The notes below the pieces were generated by a model. That model was not told where the DNA came from, did no database searches, and worked only from the letters and a program-made list of their open reading frames with translations. From the NCBI GenBank assembly GCA_019055375.1, contig JAHQIW010005194.1, positions 1 through 64,000 on the forward strand: a DNA stretch of 64,000 nt, given 5' to 3'. Source of the DNA: Parelaphostrongylus tenuis. Its lineage: Eukaryota > Nematoda > Chromadorea > Rhabditida > Metastrongylidae. The position numbers and the translations under genes were made by a program. Of the stretch, positions 12,801-23,369 are shown piece by piece; positions within the stretch are counted from its first letter, which is position 1, and every line of letters begins with the position of its first letter.

Positions 12801-15800
12801 TATCTGCCTGCTTCCCCACAAAACGCGACGCCGCCATTACAGTAGCTGAGTTATATTTGACATCGCGGTGTGAGCATCAAAAAGTCCCTTATGGTTTTCA
12901 AAGGACTAAATCATATATCCACAAAGTAATCAACCTATCTCAACATAATTCAATGCAAAACAAAGCTTAGATGAAACCTTCAGAGGATCACGGCGTTTGA
13001 AGAAATCGTCCCAAGGAGAATCCAGCCAGTCACGATTGCGTACAAAAGTAACCTTCTGTGCATGTTCATAGGCATCCTCAAGAATCTGGCCGTACTTTGT
13101 GACTTCATCCTGAAGTATGGTGAAGTTTGTACAACATCTGATACCATATGAAGTGAAAAAAGTACACAGAAAGAAGTGAAGACAAACCTGCACATACTGT
13201 TCGTTGACAACACGCTCATTGACAATGTGATCCTGATATTTCTTTAGAGCCGTCGGCATCTGCTTGATCTTTTGGTACATAAGCGGTTGAGTGAACATTG
13301 GCTCATCCAGTTCATTATGACCATGTCTATAGTATGAGGAAGATTTTTAATCATCAAAGAAATGATTAGTCCTCCCACTGAAGACAACAGTCTCATTTAC
13401 CCCTCTTCTCCTCCACTATTTTCTTTAATTCGTTCGGGATGGAGTCTTATTTCTTCCTCGAAATTTGAGCAGGATTCTATAGCTCAAACCTCAGCGATTT
13501 CTACGCTATATTTGCTTCAAAAGGAGAGCACCAATAGTACGCCGCAGCAGCGAGAATGAAGTCACGTTTCACCTTCGGAGCGAATTTTTTGTCTCGCCAA
13601 GACTCGTGGAAGGCTTCTAGCCAAAATTTCAGCACTTAATTGGTTACCTAGAAAACGAAGATTCTGAAACTGGTTCTGACCTTTAAAAAACTCCATAAAG
13701 CAAATAAAACATTACGTTTTGCACTAGGAGATATTTGCACAAAAAGGGTATGATCACATAGACCTTAGCCGAGTGAACAAAGCAAGCTAAAAGTGGAACA
13801 TGATTTCCTTTTCGCTGCTACACTGCACTAAAACAACCTTTTTGGAAACCGAGCATAGTAATGAAATCGCCGAGATTTAAGCTTTCGAAATGCCACTAAA
13901 TCCTTCAGGAAAAGGTCTGTCCAATGAAAGAGAGAAGCAAAAATGTGTGTGGAGTATATATCAGACATCTTTGGCAACGGGTTGATCACATATACAAACG
14001 CTATGAAATCTTCTAAATGTTCTTATACCTTCTATAGCACACCAGATCGATAATGACATCCTTCTTGAAGGTCTTTCTCCACTCAGAAGCAACGCTACAG
14101 ACGTGCATAACAGCCTCCGGGTCGTCCACATTGACGTGAAATATCGGGCAATTCACAACGCGGCCCACATCTGTGCAATACGGTGACGATCTAAACGCAG
14201 AGGACTGAAATAATTACCGAAGTAAATGGTTAGCATAGAAAAACAGGTAGAAAAGACGGAAAGCAAAGAAAAACAACAAGAAAATAGAAAAAGACTTGTG
14301 AAGCCGGATCGCGCATAAGCAAAGCAGTTATGGCACCTAAACACATTACAGTGGAACTCGGCTACAGCTTTCACATTTACAGGAAGGTGGAAGTATGTGA
14401 CAGTGTGTCGAAGTGGTTGGAGATGTTCTGCGACACACGTGGTAGACCAGGTATGGTCGATGGTTCGATCCCGCGCTCAAGACTCACCGAGCAATCCGTC
14501 ACTCTGGGCTAGGTAATTGCTACTAGACTTGTCTGGGAAGATAGCAGCACTGCCGCTGGTACATTTAAGGAGCTTTCTTTAAGAATTGATCAACGCCGAG
14601 AACCTTCCTAGATGATAGTGGTAGAGTGATCAGCGGGATATCTGGAAGTTCAGTGACGAATAAGTCGACAAAGTCGCTGGTGACTATGTGCTCGACTACC
14701 ATGAAGAGGTCTATACTGTGATGTTCATCGTTTGGAAGTTTTGGAATTGGGTATTAATCCCTTCACATTTGAAAGCCTCTGAATGTTCTATAGATCGATC
14801 GATTTAGAGAGCACAGAAGGAATAATAAGACTGTTTGCTGACGTACCGTGAGCTTCTTGGGTCGGTTGTGAATCCAATTTGATTATTGACAACTATATGT
14901 ATGGTTCCATAGGTTGTGTAGCTTGGCAAATCGTCTAGATTGAATGTTTCCATCACTACTCCCTGTCCTGAGAATGCAGCGTCTCCATGCAATAGAATTG
15001 CCAACGTACGGTCACATTTCTTATCACCAGCATAGAAAGATTCGGCGCGCACCTAAATGATCACATGTATCCTTAGTTGAATCTATTCCACGCTGAAAAA
15101 AGGAATAGCTTACCTTACCCATCACCACGGGATCTACAGCCTCCAGATGCGACGGATTAGCTACTACTGCAATCTTTACTTTACGTTGAGACTGACGGTT
15201 CATGCGTTCAATACACACACCCAGATGGTATTTTACATCTCCGGATCCTTGAGAAAAAAGATGATATTAGCAGTAAGAAAAGAGACAAAAGAACGAATGA
15301 ACAAACCTTCATCAGCGGGTTCAAGAGTAGAGAACTGAGATAAAATGGTAGTAAGCGGCTGTCGGCAGACATTAGCAAGCACGTTGAGACGGCCACGATG
15401 AGGCATTCCAATGACGAAAGAGTCGACACCGAGATTTGAGGATGTATCAATGACCTGAAGTTCTCCATCATAAAGCGAACTGACGGAAAACTAAAGGAAC
15501 AGAACAGAACAGGTACTAATTTACTTGTTTGATTGCAGGAATTAGTACTTCGCAACCTTCCAGCCCGAACCTCTTCTCACTAGGCCATTTCTTGGCGAGG
15601 AAACTCTTCGAACTTTGTAGAACGGATCAATCGCTTGAATAGTACCTAAACGCGGTGCGTATATTCGACAAGTAGTTTTAGAGCTGAGAACGCGAATTCG
15701 CTGAAAATAGATAGAAGACAACTGTGAAAAACGAAATCTTCAACTAAAGTATGATTCATGGATCGCCTTTTGAAAGGAACTGATCCCTAATCATTAGCCA

Positions 15801-18800
15801 TTTCATGTAAAAAAAAAGAAAAAGATAGGCACCCCGGATGAAACTCCAGAACCCCTAACTATAGTACAGAAGATTCCAAATCGATAATTTTGAATGCAAG
15901 ATATCCATTCTAATCGAAATCCTTCCAGAAAAAAAAAATAGAAGGGTGAAGGATAAAGTTCTCTGCGTTGATCAATCCCGATGGATGTACCATGTATTCG
16001 ATTTGATCAGGCATCGTTAAAGGTTACTGACTGCATATTTAAGCTTCAAGATGTCCCCGTAGCCTACCAACGTATCGAGTCAGTGCTTCTACCGTCGCAG
16101 ACATGTGTGGCACCGATTCGCGGAGCCACAAAGGATTAAGGGCTTCGTGATCCTTGGGCAAGGGATAGAACAATCAGTATGTGAGTGTCACAGAACAGCT
16201 CAAAGCACTGCGCCACAAAAATCTCTCATGCATTTTTCACTTCGATTGATCTGCTGGCGAGAAATCCCACTGCGCCACAAAAAACCTCCCATGCATTTTT
16301 CACTTCGATTGATCTGCTGGCGAGAAATCCCACTGCGCTACAAAAAAATCTCTCATGCATTTGTCACCTCGATTGATCTGCTGGCGAGAAATCCCACTGC
16401 GCTACAAAAAAAAAATCTCTCATGCATCTTTCACTTCGATTAATCTGCTGGCGAGAAATCCCACTGCGCCACAAAAAATCTTTCATGCATTTCTCACCTC
16501 TACTATTCTGCTAGCAAGAAATCTATAGCAAATCGTATACATTATGAATCTTTTATACCTTCTTCTGATCGTGCGATAACTCGGTGACACGAGGCGCCTC
16601 AAAATGCCGCCGAATCCAGTCTTGTTGCTCGAGATTAGTCAGATGCATGTATTCAACTCCAGTAGTGTTGCAATAAATATGCTGAAATAATGGACCGATT
16701 TGGAACATTTGAAGTGCCCGACATGAATCGATATTTATCCAACAAACCTTCAATCTATGAATAATCTCTTTGAGAGTAAGAGATGGTTTGTCGCCACCGA
16801 TAAATGTAGTTGGCGGTAACAGAAACTCCCTAAATGATGAACAAATGATGTGGGCTGAAGAACGGAATTGAACCGCTGATCTTGCACAGCCAGATCAAAT
16901 TCAGAGAGTCTCGCTCACCTCTCCAAGTCACGTTCTCCAAATCCGTAAAACGAGAGTTCAAGCTCTGGTGGGATAGTCTCGTCTAGATCTACACTGTTGA
17001 TACCAAGTGGATCAAGATCGGCAATGTTATGTCCACGTGTCTAGAAATATGAAGATAAGATATAAGAAAATGCAAACTGCCTGGAGTTCTATGTGAATTA
17101 AACCCCTAGGGACGGCGTGGTACAAATACACCATCCTGCGCGGCGTACGTCCCGCTCAGCTAGTGTGACGACGGCTTCGCCCCTCGAAAAGGATTTGTAT
17201 TGACGCGCCGCAAAGGAAAAAAGGGAATTTATGTGGGGTTTTCAGGTCTTGGAGGAAATTGTCATTACTGAATGGTGGAAAATCAGTGAAAAGACTTCTG
17301 TAAAGGCTTCAGCAGCAAGAAGAAAATTCATATTTCCGCAAAATTCCTCATGTTCCAACGGAAAAACCATATTGTTGTGAAAAGACAAATCGTGTTGTTT
17401 CTGCTTGTTGTATATATTTTTAAGGCGTCATATTTACGTTTTTGTAAACAGTCGACAGCTTGAGAAACAAAGATATCGATACCAGGCTTGATTTCTGGTA
17501 ACGCTTCCATATTACATTTTACATCCGAAAACAAGATAGCATCATGACTCGCCTGCCTGTCGCGCGAAAACTGGGCGCGACGTTGCGCGCTGTCGAAAGC
17601 TATCCCCTAAGGATTAACTGATACAACCAACCTGAAAACTTCTTATTAGAAGTTGAATTTTGAGGTGATCCGAAATGGATTGTATTGATGTTGAACTAGG
17701 TGATGTCATCGCTGTCATTCCGGGCATCTGCTGCGGTCTGAATAAAACGATAAGGATAAGATTCACATAAAAAAATCGCATCCTGGAACTTTTGGAAGCG
17801 AAATAGCACGATACTATGCCCGTTGGGGCTAAGTAGCCTTCTAAAGAAAAGCCTTAAGCAGAGTGATGAGCTTTAGAAGCAAAGAAATTCGCTCAGTAGC
17901 TATAGCTAACAGTCATCATACAGCAGCTGACAAGAAAGACGACCGCGCAATGAATTGGTAGTAGACACTTCTGTTGAAGCCTTTTCCTCCACTTTTTTTG
18001 AGTTTCAGAAAGTAAAAGAGTGCAAGTAAAAATCTGCTATCTCCGGTGATTCCCGTTGTTCCTGTGACGCCTACTGAGATTACTGAGATATGCACGTCTT
18101 CTTCTGCAGTGTACCTCTTCTTCTACATGATGCCAATCTGGACATCATATTTTTCAACGTTACACGCCAAAATGGGAAGATATTCCACTTACTCGCTGTT
18201 TAAGTGTACCGTCTCTCTATGCAATGGAAAAGACTATTTCTGCTTATTCTTAAGCTTACAGGGTAGCAGTAGCAGCGAATGGAATGCTCGTTACGGAAGA
18301 CATGACGCCGGGAACACCTGCAGCAGCAAATGCAGTTGGCGGAGGTTGATAGGCTTGACCCGGAGCAGCACCAGCCTCGACGTTTCTGAAGTAGGCATCC
18401 CACGAAGCATGTACTGACTTCGGATCGTTCCTCCACGCATCGTACATCTTTAACAGCATTTATTTGTCATAATTCAGTGATGTTCCAACTATCAAAAAAG
18501 ACATGCGAAACAACAAAAGTAGCGATATACTAAAATCTAACCTGCTCAATGTACATGGAAGAAGTGGCATTCATAAATGGCTCTTGGTGCACTCTGGAAG
18601 TCGTTGACTGCTGACGGACCTGAGAGCATACTTGAATAGCCTAGTTCACAAAAATCTTCTAGTTGAAATGTTCCGCGAAATCCCTAGGAACTCCTTAGTC
18701 TATCCCGACAAGGAGGATCAAGTAATGACTTTGCTACGAACCAAATGTCGTAGCTAATAGGGAGATAGAGCACATAATTTAGGACATGAGCGAAAGATTA

Positions 18801-21800
18801 CGCTCTCTTGACGTTTCCTTGAAGGATTAACAGAAGTAGTTTTGAAAACTGGAAGAAAATCGCTTGTGTCTTCCATCTAAATTCTTAAGATATTACCGCG
18901 ACGCAACTAACGCTTACGGAATCGTGAACCCACCTCTTCTGCATCTCTAACCTTCAGTGTGGGAATGAGCAGACTTAATGTATCACTTCAATTGTGTTAT
19001 TGATCTTATTTAAAAAAAATGTAAATGTTGTCGACAAAGTCGACCTATAAACCATGTGCCGCCGGAGAACAAGACTTCGTGTCAACACAGCCGACAAATA
19101 TCCTTCAGCATATCCAAAAATGCTCACCCAACAAAGCTCAGGGTGGGGGTGTCTACAAGTCGACTAACAACATCTTTATATGGAAATCCTAGGCTACAAA
19201 TCAACTCAAACAATAATGGCTTCTGCTGACACTTTCCTCAATCAGATAGCATTTGCTTGTACGTGAACTTGAACAGCAAGCGCTTCTGGTGAGCTTTTCT
19301 TGATTAGATGGAGCCATGGGCCTCCCCCGTATATAAACATGAGCCGACAACACAGCGGAGGTAGTTTACACAGTTGCAGCGTTCCTATGCTCCAACTAGT
19401 CATCCGCTTCTTTCGTACAGATGCATCTGAATGACCGTAACTTAACCCGTTTCCAATTGGGTCACCTTCAAATGCCTCTTACTCTACACTTTGTATCGTA
19501 GTCTCTTGAGTAACTCACAGTAGTCCCTAATCAAAGTTGCACTAAAAGCTGTTGTATCTGATATTACATCCATCCTTCGTACTTCATATCTATTCCTCAT
19601 CGCACTAGGCCATTAGCTCTTCTCAGAGTAGCCGACACCCTCAAAAAAGTCGTTCTTGCTCGTCATGTCTTACGCATGTAATCTCAGAACGCTACTCCTC
19701 ATCATTTCATAGCTATTCCCGAGCGCTTGTGTAGTGTTAATTCTAATACTTAAACTCAATAATGTAGAGTGGTGCGCAAAAATGTTTGCATCAGCTGCGA
19801 TTTGAACCCAGATTTCACTTTTTCCGGTAGCGCGTGCTGAACCGTTGTACTAACGACGCTCATAGTAACATCATAACACCGCAATATGCGGTCAAATAAA
19901 ATGACTTCAAATACTTAAGGTATTCATGATGTATTAATCATCCTACTTATAGGAACCTTTATTGTTTACGTTAACTATTGAATTCGTGCTATTTTGTTGT
20001 ATATAAAAGCCTATTTACCCAAGTTTTAGGTGAAAGCTGCAAAGCCCGAAGGGCAGAACGTTTTCAACGACTTCAACAAAAACCAGTGAACCATCACAAA
20101 AGTTTGTGCATTGGCTCAACTACAGTCGACCCCGAGTCATAACATTTCTCGTGCATTGCTAGCGCGGAAAGAATACTTTGCTACAACAGCACGGAAAGAC
20201 TCAGGTCAGAGTTTTCGACTTGCAATTCTGAAATTGAAAACGCATCATGCCTCAACAATCAAATCTGGAAGCTCAGAAACGAGCTCCTCATACACAGCGT
20301 ACCCAAAATTTATTATGAAGTCAGAAGCAAGAAAATAACAATAATTATACAATCAATGTGATACAATAATACATTTAATGCGTTTCCACGCTGGGATTGG
20401 AGATGCAGAGAAGGTGAGTTCACAGTCCCGAAAGGACTAACATATAGTTGACAAGTCTGGTTAATCGCTCTTTAAGCGATGAAATGATGGTACATCTACA
20501 TATTCGATAATGTTGAGTGACTGGCAAAACTTTGAACCTCGCGCGGCAGCTGTACTCGCGTCTTACCCTTCCCGTGGGTAGTGCTAACCAAAGTACTACC
20601 GGGGCTCCTCTTCTGCTACAACTCTTGCGATACAACGTATATTTGCATCAGCAACCAACCGTCAACAGTTTGGCCTTCCGTTGAAGATACACAGTTTTGC
20701 ATATCACTTAGCATTTATGATTAAGATTTAATTGCATTGAATGTGTTGCTAGAAGCCGCACAATTAAAGCACTACTAAAAATCTTTCAACTAAAAAAGCG
20801 CTGTAGACGATCATAGCAGTCAAGTAAAATCTTTGTGACAAAGCACATCTAGTGGAATTCTTAGGGTTCAACTCATCTACAATCGTGTGCACTGTTCTGA
20901 ATGCATGTGGATTCAGACCTTCCTTAGTTGAACCTTTTGATCTCATTTGAACTCAACGGATTGGCCACACGGTTAAATTCATAATAATACACAAATTTTT
21001 CCTAAACAACGCTTTTCGTTCAGCTATAGAGATTGTTACTGGTTACAGAGATTGCTGCTAGAGAGGAGGATATGGTAGTCGCGTGAGTACTATAAGAAGA
21101 AAAGGGTACGAAGACGTGTCTCTGGCATAAAAACGAGCAGGTGAGTCCAGAAGCGACCAGGCCAACTTTTGTACCGATACAGTGGCATAAAAAAAGGTAA
21201 GATAGGTGAAAACACAGCTTAAAGAATGGCAGAGCGAGGTCGATGGTGTCGTGGGCGCGTGAGCACTTCCAGAAGACATAGTGGTGGTTCGACCACGACG
21301 CAAGAACATTAAGTTACACATTCCTCGTGTTGAGCTCTCATTTCGGGCACTCTTGTGGTTGTAAAGCACAAAAAGTGTTAATAAGTCAAAGTACATCTGA
21401 TGTCCTTTTTTCGAGTTCTTTCTTCCAACTATCATTTTAAAGGAGACATTATAGAAATAGAGATCTACATTTTTTGGAAGGCTCTCAAATGTGACGAATA
21501 GATTTATTACAGAGTGTAAAATCCTACCCCAGTATGAAAATCTCACACTGCTCATTGATAGCAATCTATTAGTGATTCAGCTGGTAGAAAAGAAACGAGA
21601 TCGTAGCAAGACTCTGGCACTTATATCTGCGCAACAGATAATGTATTTCCCTCACTTACGGTGATCTCATTAACGTAAATAACCAAAAATCCTACTAGCC
21701 AGTGATGACCTTCTACAGCTGGACAAACAAAGCCACTCGACTAACGGTTTTGTAAACTGCAAAGAAAGGTTGTAATCTTTTCGAAGAGTTGGAAAAACTT

Positions 21801-23353
21801 AGGATCAAATAACAGAAAAATTCAAAACAATTTGTATTGAAGTTATTACATAAAATGGCAAGGAGGCTAAAAGATAGAGAAGGAAGATACTGAATTTTCG
21901 TTTCAAACTGATTCTTTGAGATGCAGTACAATATCAATTGTCAGAGTATCGAAAAAAGCGATGGGATTCATACATGGTTTACATAATGATTTGTAGCAAC
22001 CTAGGCAGGTGATGTACGATTGGATGCATTTACGATCTCAGGCAAGTCTGGGAAAGCTTGCCCATTTAGAGATGCTGAGAGCTTGACTAGTCCGGAACTC
22101 GAGACTGACCAGATCTGAACTGCATGTTACCACTTATCTTTGCGCTACAAGCACTCCCTACTTATACTCCATCATATCAACCGTCTTTCTGAACGACCGC
22201 TTATCCACCATTGATTCTACCCGCAGCTGGCCTACTAAGCCACCAAATCCTCCAGAGTCGGGAAATTGACAGCAAACTTGTCTGAAAAAGACCTGCGTTC
22301 CCTAATGCACTTGGCAATGTCATAACAAGGCTGTCTTAGGAATAGAAAAAAGAATCGACTCAACCATCGATCAACAACATTCCTAAAAAACATAGAAAAC
22401 TCTCAAGCAGCAGCCGATCCCAAGCGAGAAAAGGTTTGGAAGATTCTCATGAAAGGTGGATGCGAGGAAACGAATCGAAGTCCGGATCACGAAAGTGTGA
22501 TAAATGTAGTGTCGAATCACGTAGTAAAAATAATATGTAATATATATACGTATATATAATATATACATTTTTTATGTATACACATATATATATGCACATT
22601 TACATGTACATATTTATTTATACTTGCATATATTTATATATTTATGAGGTATATACATTCTCTTTTAACATATTCACAACGATCGCTTCTGCATTGAACT
22701 AAGGAAAAGGAAAACTTATATGTAAACCTCTCCCATCATTGTGGATGTGTAATCCTTCCTATGATGATACACAAAGTATAGTTTTTTTCCCAAATGGTAC
22801 GAAAATCTGACTATACATTAGTGAAGAAAAATCTCTACCACAATGGTGGCAACCCCAGATGAAGCATCTCTGGGCCTCCTCACTGGTTACACTCCCACGT
22901 CGCTAGTTCTCCTCGAAAACTACACTCTCGTCGTGAATTAATTCTTGGTGGTACAAAAAGCACCTAGAAAGCCCTTTGATAGATGAGCCCCAGAGTAAAA
23001 CGCTTGTTTATAAACTATCTAATCACTATAGATATTCTAAAGAAAGAGCTAAGTCTGGCCAAAAAGGCCACTGTACAGCAACACATGCATTCATAAGTTT
23101 GCAGATCGCTCAGAGTGAACGCACGTGTACCGAAAAAGGTACACGTCTTTCCAAACGAGGTAGATTAGACCTCACATTCGCTCGCTTACATTTCACGTAT
23201 CATTGCAGTGATTTATGGAATGCAAAGCACCTGAACTGTTGTCGAAGCAACCGCATTCATGGCATTTCTAGTTACCGCCGGTGTGTTGAACACGGTGGTT
23301 GCAGCCGCTCTGCTTGGCGAAGCAAGACGACGAAGTATGCCTGCACGATGCAT
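6686..23353 (-). CDS. ogdh-1: 2-oxoglutarate dehydrogenase E1 subunit, mitochondrial (23 exons)
   Basis: Thiamine-diphosphate E1 subunit of the 2-oxoglutarate dehydrogenase complex (TCA cycle, mitochondrial matrix; EC 1.2.4.2). Exons 1-23, high to low: 23231-23353, 18542-18619, 18260-18447, 17632-17737, 16919-17040, 16748-16829, 16559-16681, 15525-15645, 15307-15454, 15114-15247, 14847-15052, 14029-14190, 13188-13326, 12978-13109, 10810-10947, 10606-10749, 9734-9830, 9552-9653, 9177-9316, 9004-9111, 8392-8572, 8130-8287, 6686-6895. All junctions are GT/AG and in phase, giving 1,046 residues (family about 1,020-1,050). Residues 1-41 form an Arg/Ala-rich targeting peptide. Next come the E1 N-terminal helper segment ([11 protein letters not shown]), GMPHRGR (His333), the TPP motif GDAAFSGQG to NNQIGF (residues 431-468), the pyrimidine domain with [15 protein letters not shown], and the C-terminal domain. 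Exon 8 has one extra base. The DHTKD1-type paralogue is less likely, given the full length and the matching N- and C-termini. Confidence 0.96.
7237..7425 (-). pseudogene. mariner transposase C-terminal relic (copy A) in OGDH intron
   Basis: The minus strand reads [20 protein letters not shown], then [17 protein letters not shown] and a stop. This matches the last ~45 residues of mariner transposases (FF..-x-FY..GI..L..RW.K.ID..G.YI). It sits inside the last OGDH intron and abuts copy B, which points the opposite way. Confidence 0.8.
7441..7968 (+). pseudogene. mariner transposase relic (copy B) in OGDH intron
   Basis: Catalytic-core relic read in three shifting frames. It contains TGDES (first Asp block), then [35 protein letters not shown], the HLKDIARP block (second Asp, usually HQDNARP), [14 protein letters not shown] (third Asp block) and [15 protein letters not shown] near the end. 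In-frame TGA codons stand where Trp is expected (after DES and after HAY), and frameshifts separate the blocks. Its last segment is homologous to copy A, so the two relics lie head-to-head with their 3' ends outward. Confidence 0.85.
8706..8748 (-). ncRNA. Decayed hammerhead ribozyme in OGDH intron 20
   Basis: Read on the minus strand: stem I GUGCUA pairs perfectly with UAGUAC, stem II is GGCU-GAAA-GGUC, then comes GAAA, then a short stem III (AC/GU) and H17 = C. The core reads GUGAUGA instead of CUGAUGA, a C3-to-G change expected to abolish cleavage. It lies in the intron between exons 20 and 21 on the sense strand of OGDH. The flank (TATATAAG after the site) is shared with the element at 51.7 kb. 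Confidence 0.6.
9930..10196 (+). repeat. SINE-like element, family 1 (intronic, decayed)
   Basis: tRNA-like head (GTGACACAATGGTTAATGATG, box A; GTTTCGATTTC, degenerate box B), then a body with the family words AGCAGCATGG and a tail GGCGCATCTC..GAGTTGATTAGTG. It resembles the better copies at 33.2 and 38.3 kb. It is located in OGDH intron 16. Confidence 0.55.
10300..10462 (-). repeat. SINE-like element, family 3 (Leu/Ser-tRNA-like head)
   Basis: The minus strand begins GCGCTGCGGCCGAGTGGTTG, a box-A-like sequence typical of Leu/Ser tRNAs, followed by a body ending with CGCGGTCCAAGAACAAGACG. Related copies are at 11430-11572, 42370-42510 and 48307-48470. Confidence 0.55.
10606..10947 (-). CDS. 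ogdh-1: OGDH exons 15 and 16 around a 60-nt intron
   Basis: Exon 15 (10810-10947) ends in MLEDNS. Exon 16 (10606-10749) starts [13 protein letters not shown] and carries [20 protein letters not shown]. The intron between them (10750-10809) runs from GTACGT to TTTTGCAG and is exactly 60 nt, with no stop in the reading frame, so retention would add 20 residues. Homologues read straight from the DNS motif into LDWA, which supports splicing. Confidence 0.9.
11430..11572 (-). repeat. SINE-like element, family 3
   Basis: The minus strand starts GGCGCTGTGGCCGAGTGGTT, then GGTCGAACCCGACC (box B-like). The head is the same as at 10.3, 42.4 and 48.3 kb. It lies in OGDH intron 14. Confidence 0.55.
12715..12900. 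repeat. GC-rich dispersed repeat (family D), copy 1
   Basis: It shares long near-identical words with 31345-31530, including CGGCATCTGCATGCCTG, ACGCGACGCCGCCATTACAG and GAGCATCAAAAAG/GAGTATCAAAAAG. No coding potential was recognised. It is clearly more GC-rich than its surroundings. Confidence 0.7.
14402..14606 (+). repeat. SINE-like element, family 1 (in OGDH intron 11)
   Basis: GTCGAAGTGGTTGGAGATG (box A) and GGTTCGATCCCGCGCTCA (box B), then GATAGCAGCACTG in the body and GATCAACGCCGAGAACC at the tail. The sequence before the head (GTGTGTCG..) is not family-specific. Confidence 0.7.
14847..15052 (-). CDS. ogdh-1: OGDH exon 11: thiamine diphosphate-binding motif
   Basis: Codons 409-477. It holds the TPP/Mg motif of the family: Gly431-Asp432 in [10 protein letters not shown] and Asn464-Asn465 in [13 protein letters not shown], about 30 residues apart as in other thiamine enzymes. 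All of the conserved positions that I recognise are kept, so the catalytic site itself is not degraded. Confidence 0.93.
15525..15645 (-). CDS. ogdh-1: OGDH exon 8 with 1-nt frameshift
   Basis: The exon should be 120 nt (40 codons: [15 protein letters not shown] then [15 protein letters not shown] to IPAIKQ). It is 121 nt. One extra base lies in the minus-strand TTTCC run (15599-15603), between FEEF and LAKKW, and breaks the frame. Both splice sites and all flanking codons fit the family, and no other exon is damaged. A base-calling or assembly error is the simplest reading. A genuine null allele is the alternative. Confidence 0.9.
16050..16207 (-). repeat. SINE-like element, family 1, partial
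   Basis: Reverse orientation. ATCGAGTCAGTGCT and TTCGTGATCCTTGGG match the body of the copy at 63.0-63.2 kb. Its tRNA-like head runs into the minisatellite at 16208. Confidence 0.55.
16208..16525. repeat. Minisatellite, five ~63-bp units, in OGDH intron 7
   Basis: Units begin at CTGCGCCACAAAAAATCTC (near 16208, 16270, 16333, 16397 and 16464) and contain TCGATTGATCTGCTGGCGAG. The unit start CTGCGCCACA is the reverse complement of the family 1 SINE head (TGTGGCGCAG), so the array seems to have grown out of the adjoining SINE edge. It ends about 35 bp from the donor of OGDH exon 7. Confidence 0.9.
19787..19862 (-). repeat. tRNA-like relic (family T)
   Basis: The minus strand reads GAGCGTCGTTAGTACAACGG then TGGGTTCAAATCGCAGC (box B-like) and continues into a TTGCGCACCACTCTACA tail. 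The clearer relative is at 32347-32420, with the same tail. Confidence 0.5.
20500..20690 (-). repeat. Dispersed repeat family B, copy 1
   Basis: The reverse complement aligns with 45090-45270. Shared words include CTGTTGACGGTTGGTT, GTAGCAGAAGRRGMMCCC-like text and TTCAAAGTTTTGC. No coding potential was recognised. Confidence 0.55.
22505..22660. repeat. AT-rich (TA/TATG) microsatellite in OGDH intron 1
   Basis: Dense runs of TATATA, TATATG and TACATA words over about 150 bp, including TAATATATATACGTATATAT, which is self-complementary over much of its length and could form cruciform structures. Confidence 0.85.
23231..23353 (-). CDS. ogdh-1: OGDH exon 1: start codon and mitochondrial presequence
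   Basis: Codons 1-41, starting [15 protein letters not shown]. It is rich in Arg, Ala, Ser and Thr and has no acidic residue, as expected for a matrix-targeting peptide. It ends CAG|GTGCTT in phase 0 and joins exon 2 ([15 protein letters not shown]) across a 4.6-kb intron, by far the longest in the gene. The ATG was chosen because it lies 6 nt after a consensus 3' splice site and the MHRA...RLASPSR start resembles what I recall of C. elegans OGDH-1. Confidence 0.88.
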
Positions 23354-23358
23354 CCCTA

Positions 23359-23365
23359 ACTGAAG
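23359..23365 (-). promoter_or_regulatory. Likely spliced-leader trans-splice acceptor of OGDH
   Basis: The minus strand reads CCTGCTTCAG|TTAGGG ATG. A consensus nematode 3' splice site stands 6 nt before the start codon with no upstream exon seen, as expected for SL trans-splicing. A second TTTCAG lies about 25 nt further upstream and is the alternative site. Confidence 0.55.
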
Positions 23366-23369
23366 CAGG

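Larger units (their letters stand above)
18620..23230 (-). other. ogdh-1: OGDH intron 1 (4.6 kb)
   Basis: The intron separates the presequence exon from the rest of the gene and makes up over a quarter of the locus. Its contents are a tRNA-like relic (19787-19862), a family B repeat (20500-20690) and an AT microsatellite (22505-22660). The remainder has no recognisable gene. Long minus-strand frames such as 21058-21564 show no family resemblance. Confidence 0.75.

Noticed and set aside
21058..21564. 168-codon minus-strand frame in OGDH intron 1
   Set aside because: No recognisable domain, composition typical of random AT-rich translation, and it lies within an intron.
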